A stretch of DNA of 64,000 bases from Campanula takesimana (GCA_026119855.1 JAOWBW010000283.1:1116001-1180000), one strand, 5' to 3'; positions 23,489-36,088 are shown, numbered from the stretch's first letter. Translations and numbers: made by a program. The notes: generated by a model from the sequence alone, not told the origin.

Positions 23489-24398
23489 TGTAGGGACCGC
23501 GACCACCACCACCACCACCACTTTTCCACATTAGTATGATATTGTCCGTTTTGGGCCCAGCCCGCACGGATTTGATTTTTAGCATCTCCCGAAAGGCCCC
23601 ATACTAATGAAGTGGGTAGTGCTATTATATACCTGACAATTACTTCCTCAATTGCCAATGTGAGACTTTGGGTTACACCCCAACAATCCTCCCCTCAAAC
23701 CAAAAACCACACCGTTATGGCCAGCAGTGTTTCCTCTGGCCCATATCCAGCGAAAGCTTGTACCAACCGCCGCTATGGTCCGCGGATCACATTCGCCTGA
23801 TAACTACCATCAGGATGCCTTTCGATTGCAAGACTCCATTCGCAATGTCACACAAGGGGACTCCCACACACGCGGTCCACCCGGTCGGGCCCATCCGAAC
23901 CAGGCTCTGATACCACTTGTGTGGACCGCGACAACCACCACCACTCTTCACATTATTATGATATTGTCCGCTTTGGGTCCAGCCCGCACGGATTTTTTTT
24001 TTTTGGTATATATCAAAAGGTCTCATACTAATGAAGTGAGTAGTGCTATTATATACTCCCTCCGTCTCATCTTAAACTTCAAAAAAAAGGTGGGCACAAG
24101 AATTAAGATGGGAATCTTTATTTTATAAAATATAGATAGTGGAGTAGAGTGTTGTGAGTATAAAAAGTGGGTAGGAAAGAGAAAGTGGGGGTAGGGAATA
24201 GTTAGTGGATAGTTGTTGTGTGTATGATATGTAGGTCCCACAAAATAAAAAAGTATAAATAACTTTCTTTTTTTGGATTTTGAAGTTTAAAATGGGACAC
24301 CCAAAAGGGAAATTTTTGAAGTTTAAAATGGGACGGATGGAGTATCTGGCAATTATTTCCTCAATTGCCGATGTGGGACTTTGGTTTGCACCCCAACA
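23489..24398 (-). mobile_element. TRIM retrotransposon (miniature LTR element)
   Basis: On the minus strand this reads as a complete miniature LTR element. The 5' LTR (24398-23918) starts TGTTGGGGTGCAAACC. A primer site TGGTATCAGAGC, complementary to initiator tRNA-Met, follows two bases after it (23916-23905). A ~232-base non-coding core comes next, then a polypurine tract GAGGGGAGGAT, then a 197-base 3' LTR (23685-23489). Perfect 5-bp duplications GCCCC flank it (23484-23488 and 24399-24403). The 5' LTR is longer only because it contains a 291-base MITE. It encodes nothing and would depend on enzymes from other elements. Confidence 0.9.
24054..24344. mobile_element. Stowaway-like MITE nested in TRIM 5' LTR
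   Basis: Ends TACTCCCTCCGTCTCATCTT and AATGGGACGGATGGAGTA; 291 bases. The other LTR of the TRIM lacks it, so it arrived after the TRIM. Confidence 0.9.
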
Positions 24399-24403
24399 GC
24401 CCC

Positions 24404-24903
24404 ACCTATAAGAAAATCATTTACTCTGTCAACCAGTTAACTATATTGGACGAGGTTTTCACGTTATTCCTCGCCTTTTAATTTGATAAAAGATTATTAC
24501 CTTCATTTTTAAATGAATATCTAATATTATTTTAAATTTGCTCCCAATAATAATCGCACAAATATGATACTCAAGTTAGAGACAAACTTCAAGGACGGAT
24601 TAATCTAATATGTCCATTTTGTCATGAATGATGATGTGAGAAACTGGGGGAAAATGTGTTTTACGCTAATTTAGCGTAAAACGTCTTTTTGAAAATGGCG
24701 CGGTGACATTTTTTTTAATAAACATGAAGTTGTTCGTAAGTGTCAGCTATGTACACTAACACTTATTGACACTTCTACATACACTTTTGATAAGTGTCAG
24801 TTTCAATGTTTATAAGTAACAGTATAATGACTGTAATGACGGTCACATTTAAATACTAATAGTGACACTTTTAAGAGGGAGGGTGTATTGGTTTTTGAAT
24901 AAT
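24404..24903. other. intergenic, nothing recognised
   Basis: An AGTGTCAG/ACACTTA word is repeated around 24740-24870. No gene or element ends were seen. Confidence 0.45.
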
Positions 24904-25097
24904 TTAAAAAAAAAAAAAAAATTGGGTTTTTTAATTCATTAATGATAGATAAATTGCCCATAGGCTACATCAAATGGCCATGATGACTACAACTGGGCCT
25001 ATAAATAGGCTAACACAAATCTCCCTAACGGAATTCGAACTCAAGACCTCCGCATGAAAAGCTAACACCGGATACCGCTTGAGCTAGAGCTCTTTGG
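24904..25097 (-). mobile_element. tRNA-derived SINE
   Basis: The minus strand carries both internal RNA polymerase III promoter boxes with normal spacing: box A TAGCTCAAGCGGT (25086-25074) and box B GAGTTCGAATTCC (25042-25030). The head begins near 25097 and the body runs to a homopolymer run at 24904-24921. Its product would be a short non-coding RNA, mobilised by LINE enzymes. Confidence 0.75.
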
Positions 25098-25320
25098 ATA
25101 TAAGATATAATGAAGGGCTCCATAATGTCGGTTTCCAATAATGGAGAACGTGGGCGTTGTCCCACTCACAAAGACCAACACTGATAATTTAGTAATTATT
25201 TCTTCCAAGAGCTTCTCAGCATTATGCTGTCATGCTTATCTATCTATTTTTGCATTACCGTGTACCCTTTCCTTGAAAAGAAAAAAATAATTGTACTCAA
25301 CTATTTAACTATGTCAATAA

Positions 25321-25956
25321 TACTCTCTCTCTGTCCCGAAAAGATAGTTCTATTTTGATATTTTATGGTCAACATAAATGAACGTTGAATAACCATTGGT
25401 GTCAATCTAATAATCACAATGAAATTTTAAAAATTGTTATTGATAAATCACTTAATGATTTGTCAATTACAATTTTTAGAATTTCACTAGAGTCAAATGG
25501 AACCTAACCATACATGGCCTCCGATAATATCTTCCAAATCGTCTACACTAACAATCCATCCTTCACCTCCAAAGAGAGATTTTAGTAAATAACCAAATAG
25601 AATGCTTGGGCTAAGAGTCAAGTTAGAATTTTTTTCGTGCATCTCCTCCTCCAGGAGCCCAAGTATCGTATACGCCTCCAAAATAAAGAGCCTTGAATAC
25701 TAGAAGCACCTATCCCTAACAAGATTAAGTGAATACCTAAAATTGTGGTCATTTTATTTCTATCTTTCCATACATAACCGAAGAATGGAAAAGATTCTTC
25801 AAGCTCAGGTCCTAGAAGTGCATGATAAATACCGCCAAAGCCCAATTCTTAGAATTTCACTAGAGTGATTAACTTGACATCAATGTTTGGTCAACGTTCA
25901 TTTATGTTGACCATAAAAAATAAAAAAGAGACTCTCTTTCTGAGACAGAGAGAGTA
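25321..25956. mobile_element. Stowaway-like MITE interrupted by plastid DNA
   Basis: Ends TACTCTCTCTCTGTCCCGAA and TTCTGAGACAGAGAGAGTA. Without the 357-base insert and a 16-base duplication it would be 263 bases, matching the AAAGATAGTCTC family at 7865 and 21523. Confidence 0.85.
25493..25849 (-). pseudogene. psbC: nuclear plastid DNA: psbC (CP43) fragment
   Basis: Read on the minus strand, the 357 bases encode a central piece of the photosystem II core antenna protein CP43: GFGGIYHALLGPE, SFPFFGYVWKDRNKMTT, GIHLILLG and, after a frameshift, GEGWIVSVDDLEDIIGG. Relative to the plastid protein a codon is missing after GPE, and a small deletion near 25685-25700 shifts the frame, so it is a dead nuclear copy (NUPT). 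The base composition and conservation are plastid-like. The 16-mer TAGAATTTCACTAGAG occurs at both junctions (25477-25492 and 25850-25865). It is probably a repair-generated duplication of MITE sequence. Confidence 0.93.
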
Positions 25957-26756
25957 TGATTTTAAAATAAAAAATAACAAATAAAATGAGATAAAAGAAT
26001 CACTTCATCGGTTTTAAATGAATATTTTTATTAAAACAAAACAAAAACTAAATAGTATGTTTTATGATTAAAAGTATATTTGAATCTCATGTTGCAAGGA
26101 ACGCCGCTTGACCAATCAATGTTCGGAGGATGATCCTGATTGTCTGATTTGCCCCGCGCACATAAACAAACGACTAGCTGGGGGAGCGTCCGGCTAAGGC
26201 CCTCCAACCGTGAGAGTAAGTGTTTAATTTTGGAGATAGAAAATAAAAATTGAAATGAACAGAGTTTTGGTATTAGAAGTGTCTTACCTTTGCAGCAAAT
26301 GAATGACCTTCTATATATAGATGATATCACGTAACTTACTCGTGCATCTGGGATCTTACGCCATATGACTTCAGGCGGGAAGTTATGTAAAGTGTGATAT
26401 TTTGAGATGTAACGGTTTCCATGCGGCTATTTGGCCACGTAGATCGTAAGTAGTTGGAGATGACTAGGTCGTCACAATAAGCTCATTGAAAGTCAATCCT
26501 TCTTAAAATAAACGTTTAGATTGAGCTCGCCCCGTAAGGTCGAGCATAGGTGAAAAAGGACCAATACTATAGCTTGTTTCTTTATGGGTTAAAGCCCACT
26601 TGGATATTGCCACTCGGGTGTGGGCCTAAGCCCTATTCTTGGTTTGATCCATTGGGCTATTATATCTTCATTCAGCCTCTTGGACTTAGATTAATTTATT
26701 CTATTCAGAATCATTTTTTACATTGATTTTTAGATAGAGGGAGTATTACTTGTAGT
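25957..26756. other. intergenic, nothing recognised
   Basis: The segment 26090-26350 is GC-richer with no credible frame; it may be an old element fragment. No termini were found. Confidence 0.4.
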
Positions 26757-26764
26757 AATATAAG

Positions 26765-27070
26765 TAGTGCTCTAAAAATCGCCCTAGGCGGCCGCCTAGG
26801 CGCTGGGCGGTGGTGCAATGCCGCGCCAACCACCAAATCGCCGAAAAAAGGCGCTTCTTCAACTCGGCGGTGATTAGGCAGATTCGGCGGCGATTAGGCG
26901 GTCTAGGCGCTCAGATCCGCCTCTGTAGCGGTCTTCGGAAATTCGATCGCCGATGCTTGCCGGAAAACGTATTTCAGTGATACTCTGCTCGATTTTTGAA
27001 GGGGCTGAGAGATAAAAATAGTGTGAAAAAGAAAAACAAAGGATTTGGCTCAAGCGACGCTGAGAACGAG

Positions 27071-27132
<62 letters not shown>

Positions 27133-27855
27133 ACGAGAGAGAGAGAACGAGCGCTGAGAAAACGAGATGGAGAGAAACAACGTAAAGAAAGTGAGAAACG
27201 ATAAAGAATAGGACAGTGATACACATTCCGACGGAATAGTGCGAATTTGTATCTCGAAATACATCAACTGTGGGATGTGATTCCATCATTGGGGTCCACA
27301 AAAGCATTAAAGGCTGATAAAGGAGACAACAAGGTCGCTAAATATTTTCGGCATGGGATTTTCGATGTGTATATCATTATCCTAAAGAATAAAGGGTTAG
27401 GATTTTTTTGGAATTTGAATGAGGGAACAAATTGGTATTGACTAGTGTTGAGTATTGACTCACGTTAGAAACTCAGTTGTGTGGGTGTGTGCTTTTTTCT
27501 TTTTCTTTTTTATAATAGCTTTTTGGATTAATTGTGTTTGTATTTTGTTTAATTGTGTTTGTATTGTAAGTGTGTTTGTAAACCCATCCATCATTCTCAT
27601 AAAAATAGTTTTTGAAATTAAATATTAATAAATAAAAAAGGCAAATTAGTTATGGTTTGTTAAATTAAATTGATAATATTATTTTTTGACAAATAATAAA
27701 AATAAGTAGTACTATTTTTTGAGTAAACATATATAATTATATATAAATTTATTAAAATATATAAAAATGTGTTAATTTCTCGGCCCCGCCTAGGCCCCTA
27801 GGCGCTAGGCCCGGCTTCGCTGCCTAGCGGGCGCCTAGCGCTTTTTAGAACCTTG
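26765..27855. mobile_element. non-autonomous hAT element, 1091 bp
   Basis: The ends TAGTGCTCTAAAAATCGCC and GCGCTTTTTAGAACCTTG are inverted (14 of 18 positions agree), flanked by perfect 8-bp copies AATATAAG (26757-26764 and 27856-27863). The subterminal regions are rich in GCCTAGGCGC-type words on both sides. The interior has a (GA)n run (27075-27145) and a 64-codon frame at 27247-27441 without recognisable homology. It encodes no transposase. Confidence 0.9.
27075..27155. repeat. (GA)n microsatellite
   Basis: An almost pure GA repeat with a few interruptions lies inside the hAT element. Ser/Leu/Arg-rich frames across it are artefacts. Confidence 0.95.
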
Positions 27856-27863
27856 AATATAAG

Positions 27864-28428
27864 TAATATGTGGTCCTAAATAAATATTTATTTTTTATGA
27901 GTAAAGTCTAAGGTCTAAAGGTTGGAGACAGTTCATGATAAGACGTTCTGAGGCTTCAAAATTGGCATATAAAGGTTTGAATTTGACAAATGATAGCAAA
28001 TAGACATTAGGAAATTCAGTAAAGTTATAATGTGTTGAGCAAATGCATAACTAAATTGGTTAAATTGAAAATAACATACCAAACACGATTTTTTATAAAA
28101 GAATTACATTTACGATCACCCAACTATTTAGGATGTGAGAATATAGTTAGATTCACTTCAAAAAAAAAAAAAAAAAAAAACACATTAAGTAGCCTAAGAT
28201 AAAGTATGTGCACCCGGGATCACTAAGTCTAACAACATGCAACTTTTTTTGTTTTATTGACATGTGCTAATGCCCGTTCCTTTTTTCAATGGTTAAAATA
28301 GAAACACAAAGTGAGAGTCATTTCCCTCCATTAATTTGAGTGAGTGATATATATGTGTGGGTTCTCTTTTCTTAATATATATTTGCAATAGAATTTAAAT
28401 ATTTATCCATTTACGTCATAATGAGTAG
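27864..28428. other. AT-rich intergenic with A-run
   Basis: A run of about 21 A at 28161-28181 may be a retroposon tail. No body could be identified. Confidence 0.4.
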
Positions 28429-28489
28429 TCACATTTCGTTGTAACAAATTCGTATCAACCAAAGAAAAGCATTAACGACGAAAAGATCA

Positions 28490-28870
28490 ATGTGCCGATT
28501 GCGGTACACATTGATAAATGAGAAAGGAGAAGATATATCATGCAAAAAAAACATGTTTCGCGGTACATATTTGAAGAAGAATGAAGGCAATGTGAAAGAA
28601 GTGAAAGTTGCACTTGTATGTGTAACCAAGTTACTAAATTTATTTAAAAAAAAATATTTTGTATTCTCCTTAGAATGTTACAAGAGCAAATGAATAAAAT
28701 ACTATTTGAGTCAGAGCGCACATCTAAGTTGATAGATGAAGTTTTTACTCAGGTTATGGGACATGATGGTCATGACTTAGGGTCGTGTTCGTACATTTGG
28801 TCTAGGCCCAATTCCAGCAATATTTGTTTAGTATTTATCTTCATATGGTGCTTCTTCTAATAGGACACGA
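28490..28870 (+). pseudogene. CACTA (En/Spm) transposase C-terminal fragment
   Basis: Frames at 28490-28640 and 28675-28800 resemble the C-terminal part of the plant En/Spm-associated protein family (Transposase_24 type). The stretch DEVFTQVMGHDGH continues in a shifted frame as GRVRTFGLGP, like the VMG..GRVRG.G..P motif of that family. The pieces are separated by a likely intron or frameshift, and no start or conserved core remains. If the CACTA terminus at 50921 belongs to the same element, two LTR retrotransposons have split it. Confidence 0.5.
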
Positions 28871-29408
28871 AGATTTGTTGATGCTAATTTAACTTTGTAT
28901 TCTCATATAAAACATTAATATAACATTTAACAGATTCAAATTATTTCCTGGTTCACATGTTCCTACAACATTTAGTAATAATGATGGGTTAGATGATATT
29001 CGTATTATTTGTTAGTATATTGTTTTGTTTATCATACTTTTTTTTGTTTTTTTTTTTTTTGTTTTTTTTTGTCATACTTGTTTTTTGTTAGCCCAATTAA
29101 ATTGCTATTCTGTCACGTCATTAGTAATTATTATTCATTTGTTTCAAATCTGAAATATGAATTTTGTCATGATTTCGATTATAGTTGACAATAATCAACA
29201 CTATTGATTCACATATGGAGATTTGTTATTTTGGAAACTCATGATAGGATTGATGAGTAAATATGATGATGTCTCTTTGATCTTCAACTTTAACAGTTTC
29301 ATATTTTAGAAACAGATTAGTTTTGGACATGGTTAGTTTTTGAGGAATGCTTAAAAAGTAGTAGACGTTTTATAAAACTTTGTTGAATTTGAGTTATAAG
29401 AATGGATT

Positions 29409-31465
29409 TGTCGCGACCCCGACCCCGCGGGCAGGGAGCTCGCGAGCTGGACGTCGACTTAAAACAATAAAACACCAAAATGCTGAAGATAAAAATTTCC
29501 TTTGATACCAAAAGATGATAATACACGGTTTTAGAAATCCAAATCTTAACAACATTACTAAACCACTAGTATAAGCTCCACAAGCTTACACCAAAATACA
29601 AAATATTACATCTTCCTAATGACGTCACAGTTTGGTAATACTATCCCAAAGGTTATACATTTAAGTAATGCAAACCGAACAACAACCTGCCCAAAAAGTC
29701 ACGATCACTCTCGACGTCCTTCTCGTGATCAGCGAGTCCTATTACTTTCCTCCTGGGGGGGGGGGGGTTAAGGAAAAGACAAAGATAAAAAGAAAGGGGG
29801 TGGGATAAATCTCAATAAGCTACTAATGTAACTATATGACGTGCTATGATGCAATAAACAATAATAAAACTCACATAGCACGTAGCAATTAGCAGTTAAC
29901 AGATAGCAGCGGAAATAAACAAGTAACAAAGGATATTGAGCCAAGGTTTCCACCAACCGGATATAATAAGAAAACCCTGCGCAGCTTCAATCAATCGATC
30001 AATCAACCAATCTTCGTAATAGGATAGACAGCTGAAGATAACAACCCCGGTACCGGAACCATGTAACAACGATAAAGTAACAAGGGGAATATGACACAAA
30101 GTCATAACCCAAACAACTAGCTAGAATACTCACCAAAGGGAGCTAGCTCATCCCAACCAAGGCCAATCTGGAAGGGGAAAAGAGGAACCAATGGACGATA
30201 CTATACTGGACTTGGCTCGTGCCATTATAATATTATCCATTGCCTGACTCGAACACAAGTACCAGCTGGACTTTAAACAAGCACATAGTAATAAATACTC
30301 GCTTGAAACAACAACGGGGCAATGATTCCAAAGTAGGGAACCAAGCCAAATAATCATCATAAAGGTAAATCAATCAAACATCACATTATAAAGTTGTTCC
30401 AACATTCTCAAACACTACTTAGTTAAATTCCATAACACATTTGTTCACAAAGGAACCAATCTCAAGCACTAGAGTGTTCCACGATATTAACTTAAGTGAA
30501 CTAGAATGGTACACCGAGCCTAGACCAAGTTGACTTCGAAAACACAACTAAAAATAGAGACCTTCAGATCAGCCATTATGGGCGGTCGCCCAAAACCATC
30601 ATGGGCGGTCGCCCAAAACCATTGCCTAACACCAAAACAACTGATGACCTGGGCGGTCGCCCAACCTAATAGTGGGCGGTCGCCCATAACCCCTGTTCTG
30701 CCGAAAATCGGCAGAAATGACCTAGGTTCTTACCCATTCTTTCCATTCCATAACTCAACCAAAATCTAACACTTCTAACTAGCATACTAAGGTACTAAAA
30801 AACCTATAAGCCTAAAAGGATTCATATAATCACATCTAAACAGCCCAAATCAAAGAATGATTCAAACATCAAATTCTCCCAAAAATGAATAAAATGTCAA
30901 TCCACTCCAAATCAAACCAAGAAGCAATATATATTAAACATAGCATCATATGAGCTTAGTATGAACATTTTAGCATAAAAAGGGGGAAAGTAACTTACTT
31001 GAAATTTATGAAAGGAAATGGAATTCGAATTTTCTTGGCTACAAACGATCCTAGCGACGATCTAAACATTTTATATAAAATGAGTATTAAGAAAAGATGA
31101 GTAAAAGAAGACCAAAAGAAAGAAAATGAGATGGAGCTTTTCTTACCTCAACAATGGAGGAGAGGGAGATGATTGAGTGTGTGTGTGTGTTTGGTGTGCA
31201 GGAGAAGAGAGGGAGGGAGTAAGTATGATATTTAAAAGGTTACACTTAGGCCCCTCTAGACCCACCTTGAGCACATAAACCCTTCTACCCCACTTTCAAG
31301 TAAATCCCCTAATTTCACACTTAGCACAAAATCAAGCCAAATAATTATAATCATGGAATTTATGAAACACAAAGTGCACACATAAATAATTAATAAATAA
31401 ATAAATAAATAAATAAATAAATATTTCCTACCAAGAAAATAGAGACGGGTTTTCGGGTCGCGACA
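29409..31465 (-). repeat. 3' LTR of the Tekay element (full length)
   Basis: 2,057 bases. It contains four palindromes GGGCGGTCGCCC at 30580, 30603, 30651 and 30674, a GT run near 31180 and an (ATAA)n run near 31388. Confidence 0.93.
30580..30685. repeat. four GGGCGGTCGCCC palindromes in LTR
   Basis: Identical 12-bp palindromes occur at 30580-30591, 30603-30614, 30651-30662 and 30674-30685, in AT-rich LTR sequence about 780-885 bases from the LTR start. They have the arm-CGGNCG-arm' design also seen at 400-770 and 56951-57059. Confidence 0.95.
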
Positions 31466-31480
31466 TTCACTCCACCTTAA
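31466..31480 (-). promoter_or_regulatory. polypurine tract of the Tekay element
   Basis: On the minus strand TTAAGGTGGAGTGAA directly precedes the 3' LTR start; this is where plus-strand DNA synthesis would be primed. Confidence 0.8.
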
Positions 31481-34400
31481 AAGAAAATTCGTCCCGAATT
31501 TTAGAAATACTTACCCGAATCAAAAGCCACGGATACTTCCTCTCTATCTCTTCTCGAAGCTCCCACGTTGATTCTTCAACATTGTGATTCCTCCATAGCA
31601 CTCTAACCAACTCTATGCTCTTATTCCTCAACTCTTGAACTTTGGTATCAAGTATCTGAACCGGTCGTTCCTCGTATGACATGTCAGGCTCTATATCTTC
31701 AGGTACCCTCGGTAACACGTGAGATGAATCGTGCAAATACTTCCAAAGCATAGAAACATGGAAGACGTTATGCAACCGGTCTAGAGAAGATGGTAACGCA
31801 AGTCGATAAGCAAGAAGTCCCACTTTTCCCAAAATCTCAAACGGTCCTATAAACCTCGGAGCCAATTTACCCTTCTTCCCAAACCTTCGAATACCCACCT
31901 TCGGAGATACCTTCAAGAATACAAAGTCCCCGGTCTGAAAATTAAGATCCCGTCTTCGGTGATCAGCATAGCTCTTTTGTCTACTCTGGGCTGTCTTCAA
32001 TCGATCCCGAATAACTCTGACTTTCTCAACTGAATCCTGAATCAAATCAATACCCCAGATCTTCGCTTCCCCGATCTCATCCCAATAGATAGGTGATCTA
32101 CACTTTCTCCCATACAAAGCCTCATAAGGAGCCATCTCGATGCTAGCCTGATAACTGTTATTATAGGAAAATTCCACTAAAGGTAAATGCGTATCCCAAG
32201 AATCAGAAAAGTCTACCGAACAAGCTCGTAACATATCTTCTAAAATCTGAATAGTCCTCTCGGATTGACCGTCAGTCTGAGGGTGAAAAGCCGTACTGAA
32301 TCTCAAATCTGTACCCAAAGCTTTTTGTAATGCCTTCCAAAATCTAGAAGTAAATCTCGGATCACGATCTGATACAATGCTAACCGGAACCCCATGTAAT
32401 TTCACAATCTCATTAATATAAAGGGTCGCAAGATTTTCCATCGAGTATCTAATATCAATCGGTAAAAAATGAGTAGACTTGGTCAGTCTATCCACGATTA
32501 CCCAAACATTGTCATACTTCCTACGGGTACGAGGTAGTCCCGTAACAAAATCCATAGTCACATGTTCCCATTTCCACTCCGGAATCTCTAATGGCTGAAG
32601 TAGTCCTGCGGGTCTCTGGTGCTCAGCTTTGACCTGCTGACAAGTTAAACACTTCGATACATACTCAGCTATTTCCCTCTTCATGTTGTTCCACCAGAAA
32701 TGTTGCTTCAGATTTTGGTACATCTTCGTACTACCGGGATGAATAGTATATCTCGATTTATGACCCTCATCCAAAACTTGCCTCTTTATACCGTCAACAC
32801 CGGGCACACACAAACGTCCACGAAAGGTTAACACTCCATTCGAGCTAATAGAAAAATCCTCGAAGTTCTTCTCTTTCATTTTACCCATTATTTTCACTAA
32901 CTCTGGATCTTCTTTCTGAGCTTCCTTTATTCTCTGAATTAGGGTTGGAGATACCCTAATGTTCGCAAAAATAGCCCTATGTCTCGATTCAAGAGGACAC
33001 CAGTCCCGAACACCCTCAAGCATTTTCCACTCTCGAACCATCATCGAAGCCACATAAGATTTTCTACTAATCGCATTAGCTACAACATTCGCCTTTCCCG
33101 GATGATAAGATATCTTACAATCATAGTCCTTCAAAAGTTCCATCCATCTGCGCTGTCGGTTATTTAGTTCCTTCTATGAGAAAAGATACTTCAAACTCTT
33201 GTGATCCGTGAAAATCTCAAATTTTGCCCCATAAAGGTAATGCTTCCACTTATGAAGAGCAAAATACAATAGCTGCCAATTCCATGTCGTGAGTAGGATA
33301 ATTCTGTTCACTCGGACTCAACTTCCTCGAAGCATACGCGATAACTTTCCCATTCTGCATTAAAACACAACCCAAGCCTTCCTTCGATGCATCACTATAA
33401 ATCACTAGGTCATCGTTCCCATTAGGCAATGCCAATATCGGTGCAGTAGTCAACCTCTTCTTCAGCTCTTCAAAACTGTTGTTACATTTTTCGGTCCACT
33501 CAAACGGAACATTCTTTCGGGTCAACTGAGTCATCGGTGTAGCAATCCGTGAAAACCCTTCTATAAACCTCCTGTAATACCCTGCTAACCCCAGAAAACT
33601 CCTGATCTTAGTCACTGTTTTTGGTCGCTTCCAATCAACAATAGCTTCTATCTTCGAAGGATCCACAGAAATCCCATCTTTAGAAATAACATGACCCAGA
33701 AATGAAACTTTTTCGAGCCAAAATTCACACTTACTAAACTTCGCGAATAGCTGTTCTTTTGCGAGTACTGATAAAACTGTCCTCAGATGTTGATCGTGCT
33801 CCTCTCGAGATTTAGAATAGACAAGGATATCATCAATGAAGATCACTATGAACGTATCAAGATAAGGATGGAAAATTCTGTTCATCAAGTCCATAAACAC
33901 GGCTGGTGCATTAGTCAACCCAAACGGCATAACTAAGAACTCATAATGACCATAACGGGTGCGAAAAGCAGTCTTCGGAATATCCTCCGATCGAATTTTT
34001 AATTGATGGTACCCGCTCCTCAAATCAAGTTTAGAAAATACCACTGACCCTTGAAGTTGATCGAATAAATCATCAATATGCGGTAGAGGATATTTGTTCT
34101 TCACCGTTACCTGATTCAACTTTCTGTAATCAATACACAACCTCAACGAACCGTCTTTCTTCCTTACAAACAAAACCGGTGCTCCCCACGGTGAAACACT
34201 AGGTCGAATAAATCCTCTATCAAGCAACTCCTGTAACTGAACCTTCAGTTCTTTCAACTTTGCAGGAGCCATTCTATAAGGTGCTTTCGAGATCAGAGCT
34301 GTACCTGGTAATAGATCTATACATAACTCTATCTCTCGATCGGGTGGCATACTATACTCTGAAGAGAAGACATCAGGAAATTCTCTAACTACCCGAACAC

Positions 34401-35199
34401 TCTCTAACCCAGGTGATTCTTTCTTGGTATCTAGCACACTAGCCAAATAACCCTCACAACCACGATGCAACAACTTCCTCGCTTTCACATAAGAAATTAT
34501 ACGAATATTTCTACCCAAAGGAATAGCCTCAAAAACAAACTTAGGCACATTAGGAATAGAAAAAGTAACGACCTTCCTACGACAATCAACTGAAGAATGA
34601 AATTTGCTCAGCCAATCCATACCCAAAATGATGTCAAAGTCTTGTATCGGAAGAACTACCAAATCCGCACACAAAACATGACCACAAATAAGCACATCAC
34701 AAGCACGAAACACTTTATCAGTCACCAGACACTCTCCCATAGGAGTTGACACCTCTAACACATAAGGTAAGGACTCAGATGAATCATTTAGCAAAGAAGC
34801 AAAGTGCACAGATATATATGAATGCGATGATCCTGGATCTACTAATGCACGAGCGCTCACACTAGACACAGAAATAATACCTCCTATCACTGAAGGATCA
34901 TCAGTAGCCTGCTGCTGGTTCATAGCAAAAACTCTTCCTTGAACCTTAGGCTTCCCTGTTGCATCTCTTTTCTGGCCCTGTGAAGTACCAGCTCCTGTCC
35001 CCGATGGTTGACCTTTAAACCTCGGACAATCTTTCACAAAATGTCCCAACTGACCGCAATTAACACACTTCCCTTGCTTCTTCCAATATCGATCCTCAGA
35101 ATGTCCTTCCCTCTGACAATAAGAACAAAGTCTTCTATTCTGATTCCCTTGGTTTCCCGGAGTAGTGCCAGGATTCCTTAGGATTGGTTGTCCTCTGAA
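31467..35199 (-). pseudogene. Tekay pol: zinc knuckle-PR-RT-RNase H-IN-chromodomain, broken
   Basis: On the minus strand a second knuckle CVNCGQLGHFVKDC (~35070) follows a first whose last Cys is Tyr (CSYCQREGHSEDRYW). Then come a protease motif ALVDPGSSHSY, RT with FIDDILVYSK (~33840), RNase H with YSDASKEGLG, a C-X2-C zinc module (CLTCQQ), an integrase core (MDFVTGLP, VSDRDPRF, HPQTDGQSERT), a GPY/F module (RFIGPFEIL) and a chromodomain-like end (VRVLWRNHNVEESTWE). Breaks: one extra T shifts frame near 33255-33262 in RNase H, and a TAG lies at 33174-33176. Apart from these, the frame is well kept, so inactivation is recent. Confidence 0.92.
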
Positions 35200-35982
35200 C
35201 TAAGACTGTCCTCCTGAATTTCCTCGGTTATCCAAACGTTGTGGTTGTGACCTTTTCTGACCTCCTTGTTTACCCGTGTTAACTACCTCTGTTTTCCTCT
35301 TGTGCTCTCCAATGTCTTGCTCTACCAAGTAGGCACGGTCCACAGCATCCTGAAAAGTCTGAATCCTCTGAGCTATTAGCTGAGTTCTGATAGATGTCCT
35401 CAAGCCTCTGATAAACCTCATTGCCTTCAGCTCTTCAGTTGTTACAAGATAGCCACAATACCTAGCTAATTCTGTGAACTTAGCCGAATACTGTGCTACC
35501 GTCAACAAGTTTTGCTCCAAGTTTAGGAACTCGATCTCCTTCTTGTTCTGATCAACTACAGGAATAAAGTGCTCCTTGAATTTCCTTACAAACAGCACCC
35601 AGGTATACGGTACGTGAGTCTCATCCCAACTCGCCTTAATTGCCTTCCACCAATGTTCAGCAGCTCCCACTAGTTTATAGGCCGTAAACCGAACTCTATC
35701 TTCACCTGTACAACCAAAGACATCATAGATCTTTTCCATTGCTTCTATCCACATTTCAGCCTTTTTCACATCAGGCTCTCCATCATACTCTATTGGTTTC
35801 AATTTCAAGAACTGTTCCAACCCATACCGTAGAGGTGGTGCTTGTTCCTCTCTCGGCCCTTGATCATGAATGGCTTTCATAGCCGCTTCGAACATACCCT
35901 GAAACATCGCACGATTTTCTTCCCGTACCTCTTCATGATTTGAAGCCCCAATGTGGCCTTCACCAGCCCTTCTTCTAGCCAT
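35200..35982 (-). pseudogene. Tekay gag, ending at premature TAG
   Basis: The first ATG is at 35982 (MARRRAGEGHIG). A Retrotrans_gag domain is clear (HWWKAIKASW, FKEHFIPVVDQNKKEIEFL, YCGYLVTTEELKAM). The frame ends at a TAG just before the zinc knuckles; downstream codons continue in the same frame, so one point mutation probably split gag from the rest of the polyprotein. Gag forms the particle around element RNA. Confidence 0.88.
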
Positions 35983-36088
35983 TTTGAACAAGTACCTGCA
36001 TAAAACACCAATCGTTACTCACTCCGAACACAACTACCCTCCTAGATCATTCTAGTCCACCTATACTTAAACTTAGAGCTAAACCATA

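Noticed and set aside
23489..24398. Cassandra-type TRIM carrying 5S rRNA
   Set aside because: No 5S-like internal promoter sequence is seen in the LTRs.
26874..27307. Several overlapping minus-strand frames rich in Ser/Leu/Arg
   Set aside because: They are translations of the (GA)n microsatellite in three frames; no start, domain or splice support.
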